From Schaedlerella arabinosiphila (GTDB lineage: Bacteria; Bacillota; Clostridia; Lachnospirales; Lachnospiraceae), in NCBI RefSeq assembly GCF_003885045.1, contig NZ_RHJS01000002.1:3224001-3288000 (forward strand): a stretch of 64,000 nt of DNA, read 5' to 3'. Below the pieces are notes generated by a model. That model was not told the origin of the DNA, made no database searches, and worked only from the letters and a program-made list of their open reading frames with translations. Within the stretch, counting starts at the first letter, position 1. Each line of letters opens with the position of its first letter. Below, piece by piece: positions 44,610 to 53,258 of the stretch. Made by a program: the position numbers and the translations under genes.

Positions 44610-46531
44610 GGTAGTGTCAAGTTAACTACCATATTTTTTTTAACAAACCTTATTATTTCAAGGGTTTCACCACTTTTTCAAAGAAAAAAGCAATGACCTC
44701 CCTTTTTTGTGTCAATACTATTACCATCCCACAAACACTGAAAGGAAAATCATTGCTTATGGATATTATTACCTATTTACTCTTTCTCATTCAATCTCTT
44801 TACCAACAAAACTGCTGGCTGATTCATTTTATCTGCAGATATATCCCACTGAAACAGTGGGCTTTTGATGATTCCCATTCTCCAAAGTACCAGAAGTTTA
44901 AAATTGACGATCTCCCTCTTGTCACTGACTTCCGGCAGGACTGGACTTATCAAGATCTCATCCCTTACTTTGAAAAGCGTTATGGTAAGAAAATACGCCC
45001 TGTCAGCCGACGGTCAGAATGCGATATTCCGGACAGCTGTACCTGCCCCCGCTGTGGTGCCCCGAAGCCTTTCCTTTATAAAAATAATGGTTCCAAAGGA
45101 CAGCTTCTCTGCAAAGTCTGCAGCGCAAGGTTCTCACCCGATGAAAGCCGCTTCTCCTCTGTAAAACTACGCTGTCCCCACTGCGGCAATACCCTGGTCC
45201 CAAAGAAGGAGCGCAAACACTTTATCATCCATAAGTGCATCAATCCCAAATGTCCTTATTACCTCTACAACCTCAAAAAGGTAGATAAAGAAGATCTCAG
45301 GCAGGACTACGGCAAAAATAAATATAAACTCCACTATATCTACCGTGAGTTTACGATGGATTTTTTCAGCATGGATCTCAATACCCTGCCTAAAAATGCT
45401 TCATCCCTGAAATTCACCAAGCATAATGCCCACGTAATGTCCTTGTGCCTGACCCCACACGTCAACCTTGGCCTCTCCCTTAGGAAAACCTCCCAGGCTC
45501 TCAGAGACCTGTACAACATCGGCATTTCCCACCAGCAGATCGCTAATTACTGCAAGACCGCAGCTATCTGCGTGAAACCTTTTGTTGACCAATACCCCTA
45601 CGAAAAAGGGCCTGTTTTTACTGCCGATGAAACCTATATCAAAATCCGTGGGATCAAATCCTATGTCTGGCTCATTATGAATGCCGCATCCCGATCCATC
45701 ATTGGCTACCAGATCTCTGATAACCGTGGTGTCGGCCCCTGTATCCTCGCTATGCGTATGGCTTTCCGGGGACTTGCAAAACTGCCGGAAAACTTTAAGT
45801 TCATTGCTGACGGTTACAGCGCCTACCCGCTCGCTGCAATGGAATTTGTAAAAAAGCTGGGAAACGATTTTACATTCAAAATCACTCAGGTGATTGGACT
45901 TACCAACGACGATGCTGTTTCCAAAGAACACCGTCCCTACAAACAGATGATTGAACGGCTCAACCGTACTTATAAGGCATCTTACCGTCACACAAACGGC
46001 TTTGACCACATCGACGGTGCCAACTATGACCTTGCCCTCTGGGTCGCATACTATAACTTTCTCCGTCCGCATAAACACAAGAACTACAAAGTTCTTAACG
46101 AAGTAGAAATGCTGCGGGGCGCTGACAACATGCCTGGAAAATGGCAGCTTCTCATCTTCCTTGGCCAGCAGACCATCCTGAACCAGCAGAAAAACGGCGG
46201 CTCTGCGCCGGAGCGGAGCTGTTGTCAATAGAACCGTGGAATACCGCAGCCGCCGTCAGGCGGTGAGGATATGCCGCGAAAGTCTATTGACATAAGGCTC
46301 ACGGATGATCCTGTCTGTCAGAAAAGGGGCCACTGCGCCCTTTTCCTGCCTTCCGGCGAGGATGGGTTCGGGCAAAGCCCGAAACCGGGTCAAGGGATTG
46401 GTCCCTTGTGGGTTCTTAGGGCAACGCCCTAAGCCCTCGGAGAGCTTTTCGGAGTCGATATCTACAGTTTTCAAGGTTCATTTGAGCCTGTTTTTTGCAG
46501 CTCAGTTTTTCATAAATTACTTGACACTACC
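44610..46531 (+). mobile_element. IS6-like insertion sequence, 1922 bp, 8-bp target duplication
   Basis: Ends are GGTAGTGTCAAGT (13 bases, perfect inverted repeat). Both sides are flanked by ATCTGCAT (44602-44609 and 46532-46539). One transposase gene plus about 300 bases of hairpin-rich noncoding DNA (46232-46531). The 8-bp duplication fits the IS6 group, but the transposase has an added zinc-ribbon region. Confidence 0.88.
44759..46231 (+). CDS. DDE transposase with N-terminal zinc ribbon (IS6-like)
   Basis: 490 residues from MDIITYLLFL. Two CxxC pairs form zinc-ribbon motifs (CPRCGAP..CKVCSAR and CPHCGNT..CINPKCP, about 95-185). The catalytic core shows FTADETYIK (first Asp), FIADGYSAYP (second Asp) and QMIERLNRTYK (Glu) with the DDE spacing of IS6-type enzymes, ending YYNFLRPHKHK. 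Intact. An in-frame upstream start at 44693 is possible. Lies antisense to the gene it interrupts. Confidence 0.87.
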   Translation: MDIITYLLFLIQSLYQQNCWLIHFICRYIPLKQWAFDDSHSPKYQKFKIDDLPLVTDFRQDWTYQDLIPYFEKRYGKKIRPVSRRSECDIPDSCTCPRCGAPKPFLYKNNGSKGQLLCKVCSARFSPDESRFSSVKLRCPHCGNTLVPKKERKHFIIHKCINPKCPYYLYNLKKVDKEDLRQDYGKNKYKLHYIYREFTMDFFSMDLNTLPKNASSLKFTKHNAHVMSLCLTPHVNLGLSLRKTSQALRDLYNIGISHQQIANYCKTAAICVKPFVDQYPYEKGPVFTADETYIKIRGIKSYVWLIMNAASRSIIGYQISDNRGVGPCILAMRMAFRGLAKLPENFKFIADGYSAYPLAAMEFVKKLGNDFTFKITQVIGLTNDDAVSKEHRPYKQMIERLNRTYKASYRHTNGFDHIDGANYDLALWVAYYNFLRPHKHKNYKVLNEVEMLRGADNMPGKWQLLIFLGQQTILNQQKNGGSAPERSCCQ

Positions 46532-46695
46532 ATCTGCATTTGTTTCTCTGCTCCCTGGATTTGAGCCTGCTTCTCTGATTCCGATATCTGCACTTGTTTC
46601 TTTGGCTCCGATATCTGAGCATGTTCCTTCGGCTGTTCCCCTTTGATCGCTCCGGCTTTCTTTGCCAGTTCTTCTTTTATATTTTGCTTTGCCAA
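46532..46695 (-). pseudogene. N-terminal fragment of the Rad52-like gene
   Basis: About 54 residues beginning at a TTG codon (46693-46695) with AAGGAG 9 bases upstream. It carries QISEPKKQ, QISESEKQ and QIQGAEKQ repeats; the next repeat, QISEPEA, is on the other side of the IS at 44590-44609. This continuity is the main evidence that one gene was split. Confidence 0.8.
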
Positions 46696-46762
46696 CGTCT
46701 ATTTCTCCTTCAACAAAGTTTTGATCGCCCAATATAAAAGCCGTTCTCTCCAGCTCATTTTT

Positions 46763-47689
46763 TTACGCCGCTTTTACCATGAGCCGCCTGCTCTGGATCA
46801 CCTTCTGGTACTGTGCATAAATCTCAGGCTGTTCTTCTTTCAGACGTGCTTCATCGACCCGGCTGCTGGAAACGGATTTCCAGGAGACTCTGTACTGTTC
46901 ATTTTCTGCCTGCTCCGCTTCTCCGAGGTAGAGTTTCAATTCCTGCTCGATCTTCTTTTTCTCCCTCTCCATCTGTTCCATATCCTCTTTCAATTCCTGA
47001 CGGCGTCTTAGTTTATCATCAAATCCTTTGAGCGGCAGGATCTCTGCCACGGAATTTTTATAATATTCCGCTATTACACTGTCCGCAAGTTTGGAACCGT
47101 CCGGTTCAGGAAGGATTCTTTTCTGCACATGGCTCTCCCAAAAATCCTGTTCGATTCGAACCAGATCTGCCAGCATGGATTCATCCCGTTCCAACCGATA
47201 GTATTTAAAATCTCTGCCGTAAATAAGTACGGCGATAAACCATGCATCAGCGTTGCAGACCGTCATGTAATGGTAGCACTGTATCTGGTAGGAGAGCGGA
47301 ATCTTTCCATCTTTCCAATGCTCCGCCATAAAGGGGCTTGCAGTCTTGCATTCCAGCCCTGCGTTTTCCCCCACTACCATCCGGTCTACATCTGCCAGCA
47401 TGAACGGATAGGATTCGTGACAGAACATAGCGTTTGCCCTGCGTACTTTCTTTCCGGTGGCTTCCGTAAATCTTCTTGCAACATAATCTTCAAATTCCCG
47501 TCCCTGACGCATGGCTTCATTGTCGATCTCCTCAATCGTATCTGAGGTCTTGTCGTTGTATACCTGCATTGCAGTGCGGTAGGGATTCAGGCCGCATACG
47601 GCTCCGGCATCGCTCCCTCCGATCCCTTTCTTGCGGTATTTCAGCCATTCCTTTTTATCCAGGTTCAATGTCGATACTAATTTCTTCAT
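46763..47689 (-). CDS. YqaJ/lambda-exonuclease-type nuclease
   Basis: 308 residues. PD-(D/E)XK exonuclease with GIGGSDAGAVCG at the start, QGREFEDYVARRF, the metal-binding Asp in LADVDRMV, ECK (Glu-x-Lys) and QIQCYHYM. C-terminal coiled coil (about 225-270) and a final KSVSSSRVDEA-type segment. Partner of the split Rad52-like protein in a phage/plasmid-type recombination module. Overlaps the upstream gene by 4 bases (ATGA). Palindromic site copy 3 lies inside the gene. Confidence 0.88.
   Translation of the reverse strand: MKKLVSTLNLDKKEWLKYRKKGIGGSDAGAVCGLNPYRTAMQVYNDKTSDTIEEIDNEAMRQGREFEDYVARRFTEATGKKVRRANAMFCHESYPFMLADVDRMVVGENAGLECKTASPFMAEHWKDGKIPLSYQIQCYHYMTVCNADAWFIAVLIYGRDFKYYRLERDESMLADLVRIEQDFWESHVQKRILPEPDGSKLADSVIAEYYKNSVAEILPLKGFDDKLRRRQELKEDMEQMEREKKKIEQELKLYLGEAEQAENEQYRVSWKSVSSSRVDEARLKEEQPEIYAQYQKVIQSRRLMVKAA
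47147..47163. promoter_or_regulatory. 17-bp palindromic site, copy 3 (inside the YqaJ gene)
   Basis: CTGTTCGATTCGAACCA. Shares the 15-base core TGTTCGATTCGAACC with copy 6; being inside a coding region it may be coincidental. Confidence 0.4.
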
Positions 47690-48066
47690 GCGATTTCATC
47701 CATCCTTTCCGTCCTGTAATAATTTTTCAGGGATTTCAGTTTTTTATCAATGTTTTTCAGTGCTTCCAGCTCCTGATCAATACAGCCCTGTAGGTCCTCC
47801 GCATAGGAATCCCCATATTCAAGCCACCTGCCATACAGGAAATGCAGAAGTTCCGGAATTGTGATTGCAATGATAAGGAGTTCCTCTTTCATTGTCCGGC
47901 ACATTTCTATCAGCAGTTCATACAGATGAATCATGCTGTCAATCTGATAAGCGGCATGATAGATCTCCTCTTTCTCCTTTTGAAGGATGCCATACCGAAA
48001 GGCGCTTAACTCTGCGCTGATCTTTAAACTAAAAATCTCTTCCAGTTCTTTATGTTCCAGTTTCAT
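47686..48066 (-). CDS. Small helical protein, unknown
   Basis: 126 residues, almost entirely helical (KEKEEIYHAAYQIDSMIHLYELLIEM, then IDKKLKSLKNYYRTERMDEIA), probably coiled coil. Start at 48066 follows AGGTGACGGG right after the DUF932 stop; the frame is open a few codons further into that gene. Translationally coupled to YqaJ downstream, so likely part of the recombination module. Confidence 0.68.
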   Translation of the reverse strand: MKLEHKELEEIFSLKISAELSAFRYGILQKEKEEIYHAAYQIDSMIHLYELLIEMCRTMKEELLIIAITIPELLHFLYGRWLEYGDSYAEDLQGCIDQELEALKNIDKKLKSLKNYYRTERMDEIA

Positions 48067-48074
48067 CCCGTCAC

Positions 48075-49007
48075 CTACGCTGCGCATACCATCTGGTATG
48101 CCTTGTCAATCAGCGGATTCCCTTCCATTGTCCTTGCAAACAGGTTCTCCTTGTAATTTGCAGTCTTTCGAAGCGGTTCTACATGGGTGGCAAAATCAGA
48201 TACCGCATTTACAAAGCGGTACGCATTTTTTCCTACATGCTGCAGGTCCGGCGCGTCAAAATAGCGCATCTTCATGTCCTCCCTCAGCTTCCGGATGTTC
48301 TTGGTCTGCTGCGGGGTGGAATTATCTTCCAGCGGGAGAAGGATTTCAATGTATTCCGTCACCTGCCTGTCTGAGAGCTTCTTCATGCGGAGGTTTTCAA
48401 ACTCCTGCCCTAATTCCTGCATATAATTTTCTGCCCTGAGCAATGTGTCCCTGGCCTCCTGCATTTTTTCATGGATATCCCCGGTGTGGATCATGGACCA
48501 GCAGCGATTCGCCTTTGCCAATGCCAGATTCAGCGTGTTCTGACATACCACACGGATCGGAGTCAGAGCGACCTTGATCGCGCCGGAACCGTCGTGGGTG
48601 TTAGAAAATACCAGGTATGGGCTGATCTGTTCCCCGGAAATAATGTACTCCCGGGGCATATGTGCCAGTAACCAGACTTTTTTTCCTCCCTGCAGGCTTC
48701 CGGCTGTCTCATACCGGACTCCTTCGCCTAATAATTCATCTGTGAAGGCAAAGGCTTCGTTATTTTGGATGACCTTGTATCGGTCAGTCACCACGCCCAG
48801 GGCTTTCCTGTCCGAATCACGGATATTGACCTTGTAGCCCTCAATCGGTTCACTTGCGGCTGTGAAGATCGGCTCCTGGAGCACCTGCCAGTTTAAGCCG
48901 GCCAGGATCAGTGCGTCATTGGATGCGGGTGCTTCTTTTACCTTTGTTCCCAGGCCATGCCACGGTGTTTCCCTTACATAAAACATACTCTCAACGTTTG
49001 CTGCCAT
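48075..49007 (-). CDS. DUF932 phage/plasmid-like protein
   Basis: 310 residues. The family signature is clear: FYVRETPWHGLGT at the N-terminus, then VVTDRYKVIQNNEAF and RVVCQNTLNLAL. DUF932 proteins accompany plasmid and ICE replication/recombination genes; biochemical function is unproven. It is first in the DUF932-helical-YqaJ-Rad52 run, with its own promoter at 49037-49066. AGAGAGG precedes the ATG at 49007. Confidence 0.87.
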   Translation of the reverse strand: MAANVESMFYVRETPWHGLGTKVKEAPASNDALILAGLNWQVLQEPIFTAASEPIEGYKVNIRDSDRKALGVVTDRYKVIQNNEAFAFTDELLGEGVRYETAGSLQGGKKVWLLAHMPREYIISGEQISPYLVFSNTHDGSGAIKVALTPIRVVCQNTLNLALAKANRCWSMIHTGDIHEKMQEARDTLLRAENYMQELGQEFENLRMKKLSDRQVTEYIEILLPLEDNSTPQQTKNIRKLREDMKMRYFDAPDLQHVGKNAYRFVNAVSDFATHVEPLRKTANYKENLFARTMEGNPLIDKAYQMVCAA

Positions 49008-49036
49008 AATAAAATCCTCTCTTTCTTCTGCTTTTA

Positions 49037-49066
49037 CTTATACGAATCTCCATAATAGAGTTGCAA
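49037..49066 (-). promoter_or_regulatory. Promoter of the DUF932 operon
   Basis: On the - strand TTGCAA (49061-49066), 18 bases, TATAAG (49037-49042), about 30 bases from the DUF932 start codon. Confidence 0.5.
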
Positions 49067-49088
49067 AATAGCTGATAAACCGCCGCTT

Positions 49089-49160
49089 CTAATCATCGTT
49101 AAAAACTTCTTCGAGTACGGCAGCCGCAACGTTTATCAGTGCCAGTAGAATCCTTCCCAT
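49089..49160 (-). CDS. 23-residue hydrophobic peptide with strong ribosome binding site
   Basis: Encodes MGRILLALINVAAAV-LEEVFNDD. AAAGGAGGGC lies 5 bases upstream of the ATG. A hydrophobic helix followed by acidic residues. It sits between a stem-loop (49191-49219) and the DUF932 promoter. It could be a leader peptide or a small membrane-active peptide; no antitoxin RNA was identified. Confidence 0.5.
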   Translation of the reverse strand: MGRILLALINVAAAVLEEVFNDD

Positions 49161-49190
49161 CCAAGCCCTCCTTTCTTGAGCCAAAAAGAA

Positions 49191-49219
49191 TGGGCAGAAC
49201 CCGGTAGGTGGATTCTGCC
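49191..49219 (-). terminator. Stem-loop with T-run upstream of the 23-residue peptide
   Basis: GGGCAGAA pairs with TTCTGCCC and on the - strand is followed by ATTCTTTTT, then by the AAAGGAGGGC site. May be an attenuator. Confidence 0.6.
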
Positions 49220-49317
49220 CTGTATGTAGTGTGATTACGATTAAGACTCATTATTATAATATATAATTATAATCTGACATTTTTTCAGGGGATAGGATTG
49301 GCAGGTTCCATGAGGAA

Positions 49318-49332
49318 TGTTCTAAAAGAACA
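49318..49332. promoter_or_regulatory. Perfect 15-bp inverted repeat
   Basis: TGTTCTAAAAGAACA lies about 65 bases past the end of the YARHG gene, upstream of the 23-residue peptide; a likely regulator site. Confidence 0.45.
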
Positions 49333-49398
49333 CCTTGGCCACTGACATGATCTTATCTATATATATTTATAACAATTATAAATTTTCTACTCTTATCA

Positions 49399-50700
49399 TT
49401 ACCATTTATTGAATTCATATGGTCTTACATATCCCTGATTATTTGTTGCATCAAAAATTGATCCTGAATCCATACCAGTTATTTCCCCCTGATTTGTTAC
49501 ATATAGATTTTCTCCATCTGTCCATGTAAACGTAATTACAAATCCATATAAATTAATTTGTGCCGTATTACTATTTATTATTGCGGCATCTTCCGTCAAT
49601 ATAGTATTTGACCAATCTAAAATTCCAAGACTGAACCGAATTGTATTTTCTCCAATGTCTAAGATTTCAATTTTTCCTGTATTCCCCATTGTGGTTCCAC
49701 TTAATGAATTAGCAGATACATACACTCCCGGCATGCCTATGAATGTTTCAGAAGGAGCACTTACTCCGTTAATCTCATCCTCTATACGCTTAATTAACTC
49801 CGCATTCTTTTTCTCAAAATCATTAAAAACCGCATCTGCATTAAACTGTTCTGCCGTCACGGTTCCTGAGTACCATGGCATACTATTAAAATGCTGCTGC
49901 AGTCCTTCGTCCTGAAAAATATATCCATGCCTTGCAAATATTTCATTCCTTCCGATAAAAAGCCTGCCAGTTTCTACACCCCTTACCTCTTCTTCGGAAA
50001 GATACCGGCTGTTGCTGTCGGGGAAGATATACTGTGCCCGCATCTGTTCTTCCCTGGCCTGCCTGTAATTTCCGATTTCTTCATCCGACAGGAAACTGAC
50101 ATTGATATTGGCAACATTGTTCCCATTTAATCCGCAGACTACATTCCTCTTTGTATCAAGGTTCATAAACTGTATGCTTTCCCCGGAATCAACAATCTCA
50201 GGATAAGCGTCACTCATCTTACCTGCCGCTTCTTCCTTTGGCATTCCGATTCTGATTCCATGGAAGGATGGCCCTTCTTCTCCGCTGCTCTGGATCACAA
50301 TGTTTACAAGATTCCCTTCCTGATACACAGCTTGTACACTGCCATCCAGTCCCGTATAAGCCGGATTCCCTTCTGAATTTTTCAGTCCGAGTTCTACCGC
50401 GTAGTCCTCTGGCTGTCCTAACAGCGTTTCCATATCAATACCGGAAAAATCTGCTTCTTTTTCCTCTTTCTTTGGTTCCGTTCTATTTTCATCCTTTGTT
50501 CCTTTTTGGGACAGAATGCCTATGTATGCCGCAAGCCCCAGCACAAGAATCAGGAGCAGGATCATCACCCAAAACCACCAGTTTTTATATACTGCTTTTT
50601 TCTTATGCTGTGCTGACTTTTGTGCCCCGGTCGGTGTTCCGCAATTCGGACAAATCTTCCAACTGCTTTCCAAGAGGGCTCCACATTTTTTGCATTTCAT
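49399..50700 (-). CDS. Membrane protein with zinc ribbon and YARHG domain
   Basis: 433 residues. Zinc ribbon at the N-terminus (CKKCGALL..CPNCGT), one transmembrane helix at about 35-58 (WWFWVMILLLILVLGLAAYIG), an acidic linker, a middle domain, then a YARHG domain (GRNEIFARHGYIFQDEGLQQHF) around 270-300 and a beta-rich C-terminal domain. YARHG domains are thought to bind the cell wall outside the membrane. Start at 50700 is chosen by AAAGGAGAATCGGAG; the frame is open 14 codons further. Not obviously part of the recombination module. Confidence 0.8.
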   Translation of the reverse strand: MKCKKCGALLESSWKICPNCGTPTGAQKSAQHKKKAVYKNWWFWVMILLLILVLGLAAYIGILSQKGTKDENRTEPKKEEKEADFSGIDMETLLGQPEDYAVELGLKNSEGNPAYTGLDGSVQAVYQEGNLVNIVIQSSGEEGPSFHGIRIGMPKEEAAGKMSDAYPEIVDSGESIQFMNLDTKRNVVCGLNGNNVANINVSFLSDEEIGNYRQAREEQMRAQYIFPDSNSRYLSEEEVRGVETGRLFIGRNEIFARHGYIFQDEGLQQHFNSMPWYSGTVTAEQFNADAVFNDFEKKNAELIKRIEDEINGVSAPSETFIGMPGVYVSANSLSGTTMGNTGKIEILDIGENTIRFSLGILDWSNTILTEDAAIINSNTAQINLYGFVITFTWTDGENLYVTNQGEITGMDSGSIFDATNNQGYVRPYEFNKW

Positions 50701-50841
50701 TCTCCGATTCTCCTTTATTCTATATTTAATGAACAGGCCCATTTTCTAAACAATACGATATCTTTTTATTTTCTCCGCTGTTTTCAATATTACTACCCGA
50801 AAACAAAACCGTACACACCAATAGCGAATTTATTTCACCAA

Positions 50842-51519
50842 CTAATCTATTTCCTCCATGTCCTCTAAGAGAGAATTAACCAACAACATTTTCACCAAAG
50901 AGACCACTTCTTTGAAATTTTCCTGATTCTCTCTGAACGCTTCCTCTGTCTGCTCCTGAAGCACATTCGTCACCTTCATAGCAAGATTATTTAGGGACTC
51001 CCGTATTATTTTTTTACTGAATTTTTTCATCGCCTTTTCTTTTTCTTTACCGGAATCCAGCTTTAATATTTTCAGACATTCCGGATCATCCAATGACATC
51101 CTCTTTGCAAGCGGTTCCTTTAAACTGCCGATAATTGTGGTACGGATTTTCGAACGATTCCGTTTAACACGTTTCAGATTAGAGGTATCTTTCGTAAATT
51201 CTGATGATTCCTCCAATAAATCAATCAATGCATTACAATAATCCTCTACCTCTTCAATGCACTGTTCTTCCAGCTTCTCACAATGATGCAGATACTTTTC
51301 AGAGAACGAAACCAGTATTTCATTCAACCTCTCTGTAGTAAGGACATTCGCTACATTTTTATCATAAGAGCCCTCTTTAGATACTTCCTCGGAACAAATA
51401 TCCTGTATTGCCGTTCCCAATTCGCTTATCCCATACCATCCTGTCTTTTCTGCAACCTTATCTCCTATTTTTTCTATGCCTTTGCCAATTTGTCTACCAA
51501 TCCAACCAATTAAGCCCAT
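50842..51519 (-). CDS. Helical protein, third gene of a three-gene cassette
   Basis: 225 residues. An amphipathic N-terminus (GLIGWIGRQIGKGIEKIGDKV) is followed by a long charged helical region. It is a diverged paralogue of the next upstream protein: both contain a DxGxxKExAM-like segment (SGKEKEKAMKKF here, GNQKEQAMNEF there) followed by a REx-LN/D helix. AAGGGGTGAAGGG precedes the ATG, 4 bases after the upstream stop. No known domain recognised. Confidence 0.65.
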   Translation of the reverse strand: MGLIGWIGRQIGKGIEKIGDKVAEKTGWYGISELGTAIQDICSEEVSKEGSYDKNVANVLTTERLNEILVSFSEKYLHHCEKLEEQCIEEVEDYCNALIDLLEESSEFTKDTSNLKRVKRNRSKIRTTIIGSLKEPLAKRMSLDDPECLKILKLDSGKEKEKAMKKFSKKIIRESLNNLAMKVTNVLQEQTEEAFRENQENFKEVVSLVKMLLVNSLLEDMEEID

Positions 51520-51523
51520 CCCT

Positions 51524-52249
51524 TCACCCCTTCAACACATATTCAGCCACACTGCAGTCAATGATAAGATCATTTGCATTTGCAATGATCCGTTCAGACT
51601 GTTCCTCACAATTATCGGCATTTATATTTTCTAATTCACGGCTGTTCCTGTCTGCAGTTTCTTTGGCTGCTTCGATTACAGACAGGACCCCTTCTTCTAT
51701 CTCTTCAAAAAAAACTGAGAGTTCTTCACGGATATGCTGACAATAGGTATCTAATGCTTCCCTGAACACTCTGTCAGCAAATTCATTCATCGCCTGTTCT
51801 TTTTGATTTCCAGGTATCATTCGAATGACATCTCTCAATTCCTGATTACTCAACGTTATACTCTTACAAACCTCATTGTCGATATATCCTCTTACTTCCG
51901 CCAATAAATGATGAATCTGCCGCGCAATACGCTTTCTGCTGATTCCATATTTTTTTATCAGTGTTTCCCGATCGTCAAAAAGAATCTCAAGTTCTTCTGT
52001 AAAGGAAGATACCTCTGCATAAACTGACTCTTCAATCTCACTTGTTTTTTTTCTGGTTTCTTCCTTGTATGTTTCAAATATCTCGATGAGATTGTCCACA
52101 TCGGAAACCGAAGATTTTTCATCAATAGAATCTATGGATGATACCTTTTTCCCAATGATAGATATTATATCTGCAATCGTTTTTCCAACGCATTTCAGTA
52201 TTTTTTTAATGCGCTCTGAATCATACGGTATATACGGCTTCTGCAGCAT
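51524..52249 (-). CDS. Helical protein, second gene of the three-gene cassette
   Basis: 241 residues, helical and acidic, with a short hydrophobic segment near residues 20-30 (GKTIADIISIIGKKV) and the shared motif KKYGISRKRIARQIHHLL around 105-122. ATG at 52249 follows GGGGAGG with 8-base spacing; the GTG at 52258 lies in that site. Its ribosome binding site overlaps the stop of the first gene, so all three are coupled. Function unknown. Confidence 0.65.
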   Translation of the reverse strand: MLQKPYIPYDSERIKKILKCVGKTIADIISIIGKKVSSIDSIDEKSSVSDVDNLIEIFETYKEETRKKTSEIEESVYAEVSSFTEELEILFDDRETLIKKYGISRKRIARQIHHLLAEVRGYIDNEVCKSITLSNQELRDVIRMIPGNQKEQAMNEFADRVFREALDTYCQHIREELSVFFEEIEEGVLSVIEAAKETADRNSRELENINADNCEEQSERIIANANDLIIDCSVAEYVLKG

Positions 52250-52254
52250 TATAA

Positions 52255-52617
52255 TCACCTCCCCAATGACTTGATTGCCTGTTCGAGTTCCCCTGCTCTT
52301 TTCTGGGTGATTGCCTGGAGCCTGCTGATAAGGCCTTCTAATTCCTTTTTATCGTCGCTTGCTTCTTTATACTTTTGATTACATTCCATAAATAAGCGAT
52401 ATGCATACTTGAACCCTTTTATAAAACCGTTTTCTTCCCCAGCAGCTCCTATCATAAAGGCTATATCGCGGACTCTTTCAAATTCTGATTCATTCTTTTG
52501 CTCTATTTCTGTTCTCAGTATTGCAACAATTTCCTTCTGAAATTCCTTACTGATCGCCTCTTCCTGATTTTCTTCTTTTCTCGTATAAAGGTATAGTTTT
52601 CTTATCATTTGCTCCAT
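52255..52617 (-). CDS. Small helical protein, first gene of the three-gene cassette
   Basis: 120 residues from ATG 52617 (AAGGA 7 bases upstream; GTG at 52632 is an alternative). Predicted all-helical with NGFIKGFKYAYRLFMECNQKYK and a C-terminal coiled coil. The segment AFMIGAAGEENGFIKGF resembles small accessory proteins in the same genome region (43018-43383 has GRIAYSLGFKDAVHLIMELF). Role unknown. Confidence 0.65.
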   Translation of the reverse strand: MEQMIRKLYLYTRKEENQEEAISKEFQKEIVAILRTEIEQKNESEFERVRDIAFMIGAAGEENGFIKGFKYAYRLFMECNQKYKEASDDKKELEGLISRLQAITQKRAGELEQAIKSLGR

Positions 52618-52760
52618 ATATACATCCTTCACTATTCCTGATGGTTTGTCCCGATTATCTTAACAGAATATAATGGACACCCCTCTGTCCTTCCGCTAAA
52701 ATTCTGACAAAATTTTTCTTATATGTCTATCCATCATACATTCATAGCTATCTGCGGAAC

Positions 52761-53093
52761 TTATAAATGTTCCTCTATCTCCTTCCCCTGTAGTTCATCC
52801 AATGTGATACTCCTGTCTGTCATCCAATGCCAATCCTCTTCTGAAAGATATATAGTCCCCTGCGTTTCTTCATCTTCCAGTTTTTCTCTGCATAAAAGAC
52901 TCCCATAAAAATTTACCAGTATGCCCTTTGCAATCTGTACCGGATTGCCAAATCCATCGTCATCATGGCGGACTTCATATTGATACAGCCCCTCCGGCAC
53001 AGAATCCCTTTGTATCCTGTCGCAGGTAAAGAATGCTTCTTTTTCAAGTATCCTTACCCTCTCATAATGCAATTCATCTGCACAGTATCTCAT
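52761..53093 (-). CDS. LPD28-type protein
   Basis: 110 residues with the large-polyvalent-protein-associated LPD28 pattern: FFTCDRIQRDSVPEGLYQYEVRHDDDGFGNPVQIAKGILVNFYG (read in parts), ending in an acidic SEEDWHWM region. LPD modules occur on phage, plasmid and ICE proteins; here the domain stands alone. ATG 53093 is preceded by AGAGGA at 7 bases; the frame is open 16 codons further. Confidence 0.75.
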   Translation of the reverse strand: MRYCADELHYERVRILEKEAFFTCDRIQRDSVPEGLYQYEVRHDDDGFGNPVQIAKGILVNFYGSLLCREKLEDEETQGTIYLSEEDWHWMTDRSITLDELQGKEIEEHL

Positions 53094-53224
53094 TTGTAAT
53101 TCCTCTTGTAAAATATTTAAGAGCGGCAGGATATAACCCACCGCTCCATGATTCTAATTCGTATACGCTATTCCGATGTAAAAGACTGTGATGAAAAGAA
53201 ACTTCTTTTCCATATAGCATTAAT

Positions 53225-53241
53225 GTGTTCGATCCGAACAC
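53225..53241. promoter_or_regulatory. 17-bp palindromic site, copy 4
   Basis: GTGTTCGATCCGAACAC: both 7-base arms are perfectly complementary. Intergenic, 18 bases past the Rpn stop. Confidence 0.65.
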
Positions 53242-53258
53242 TTTTTACTACTGTATAT

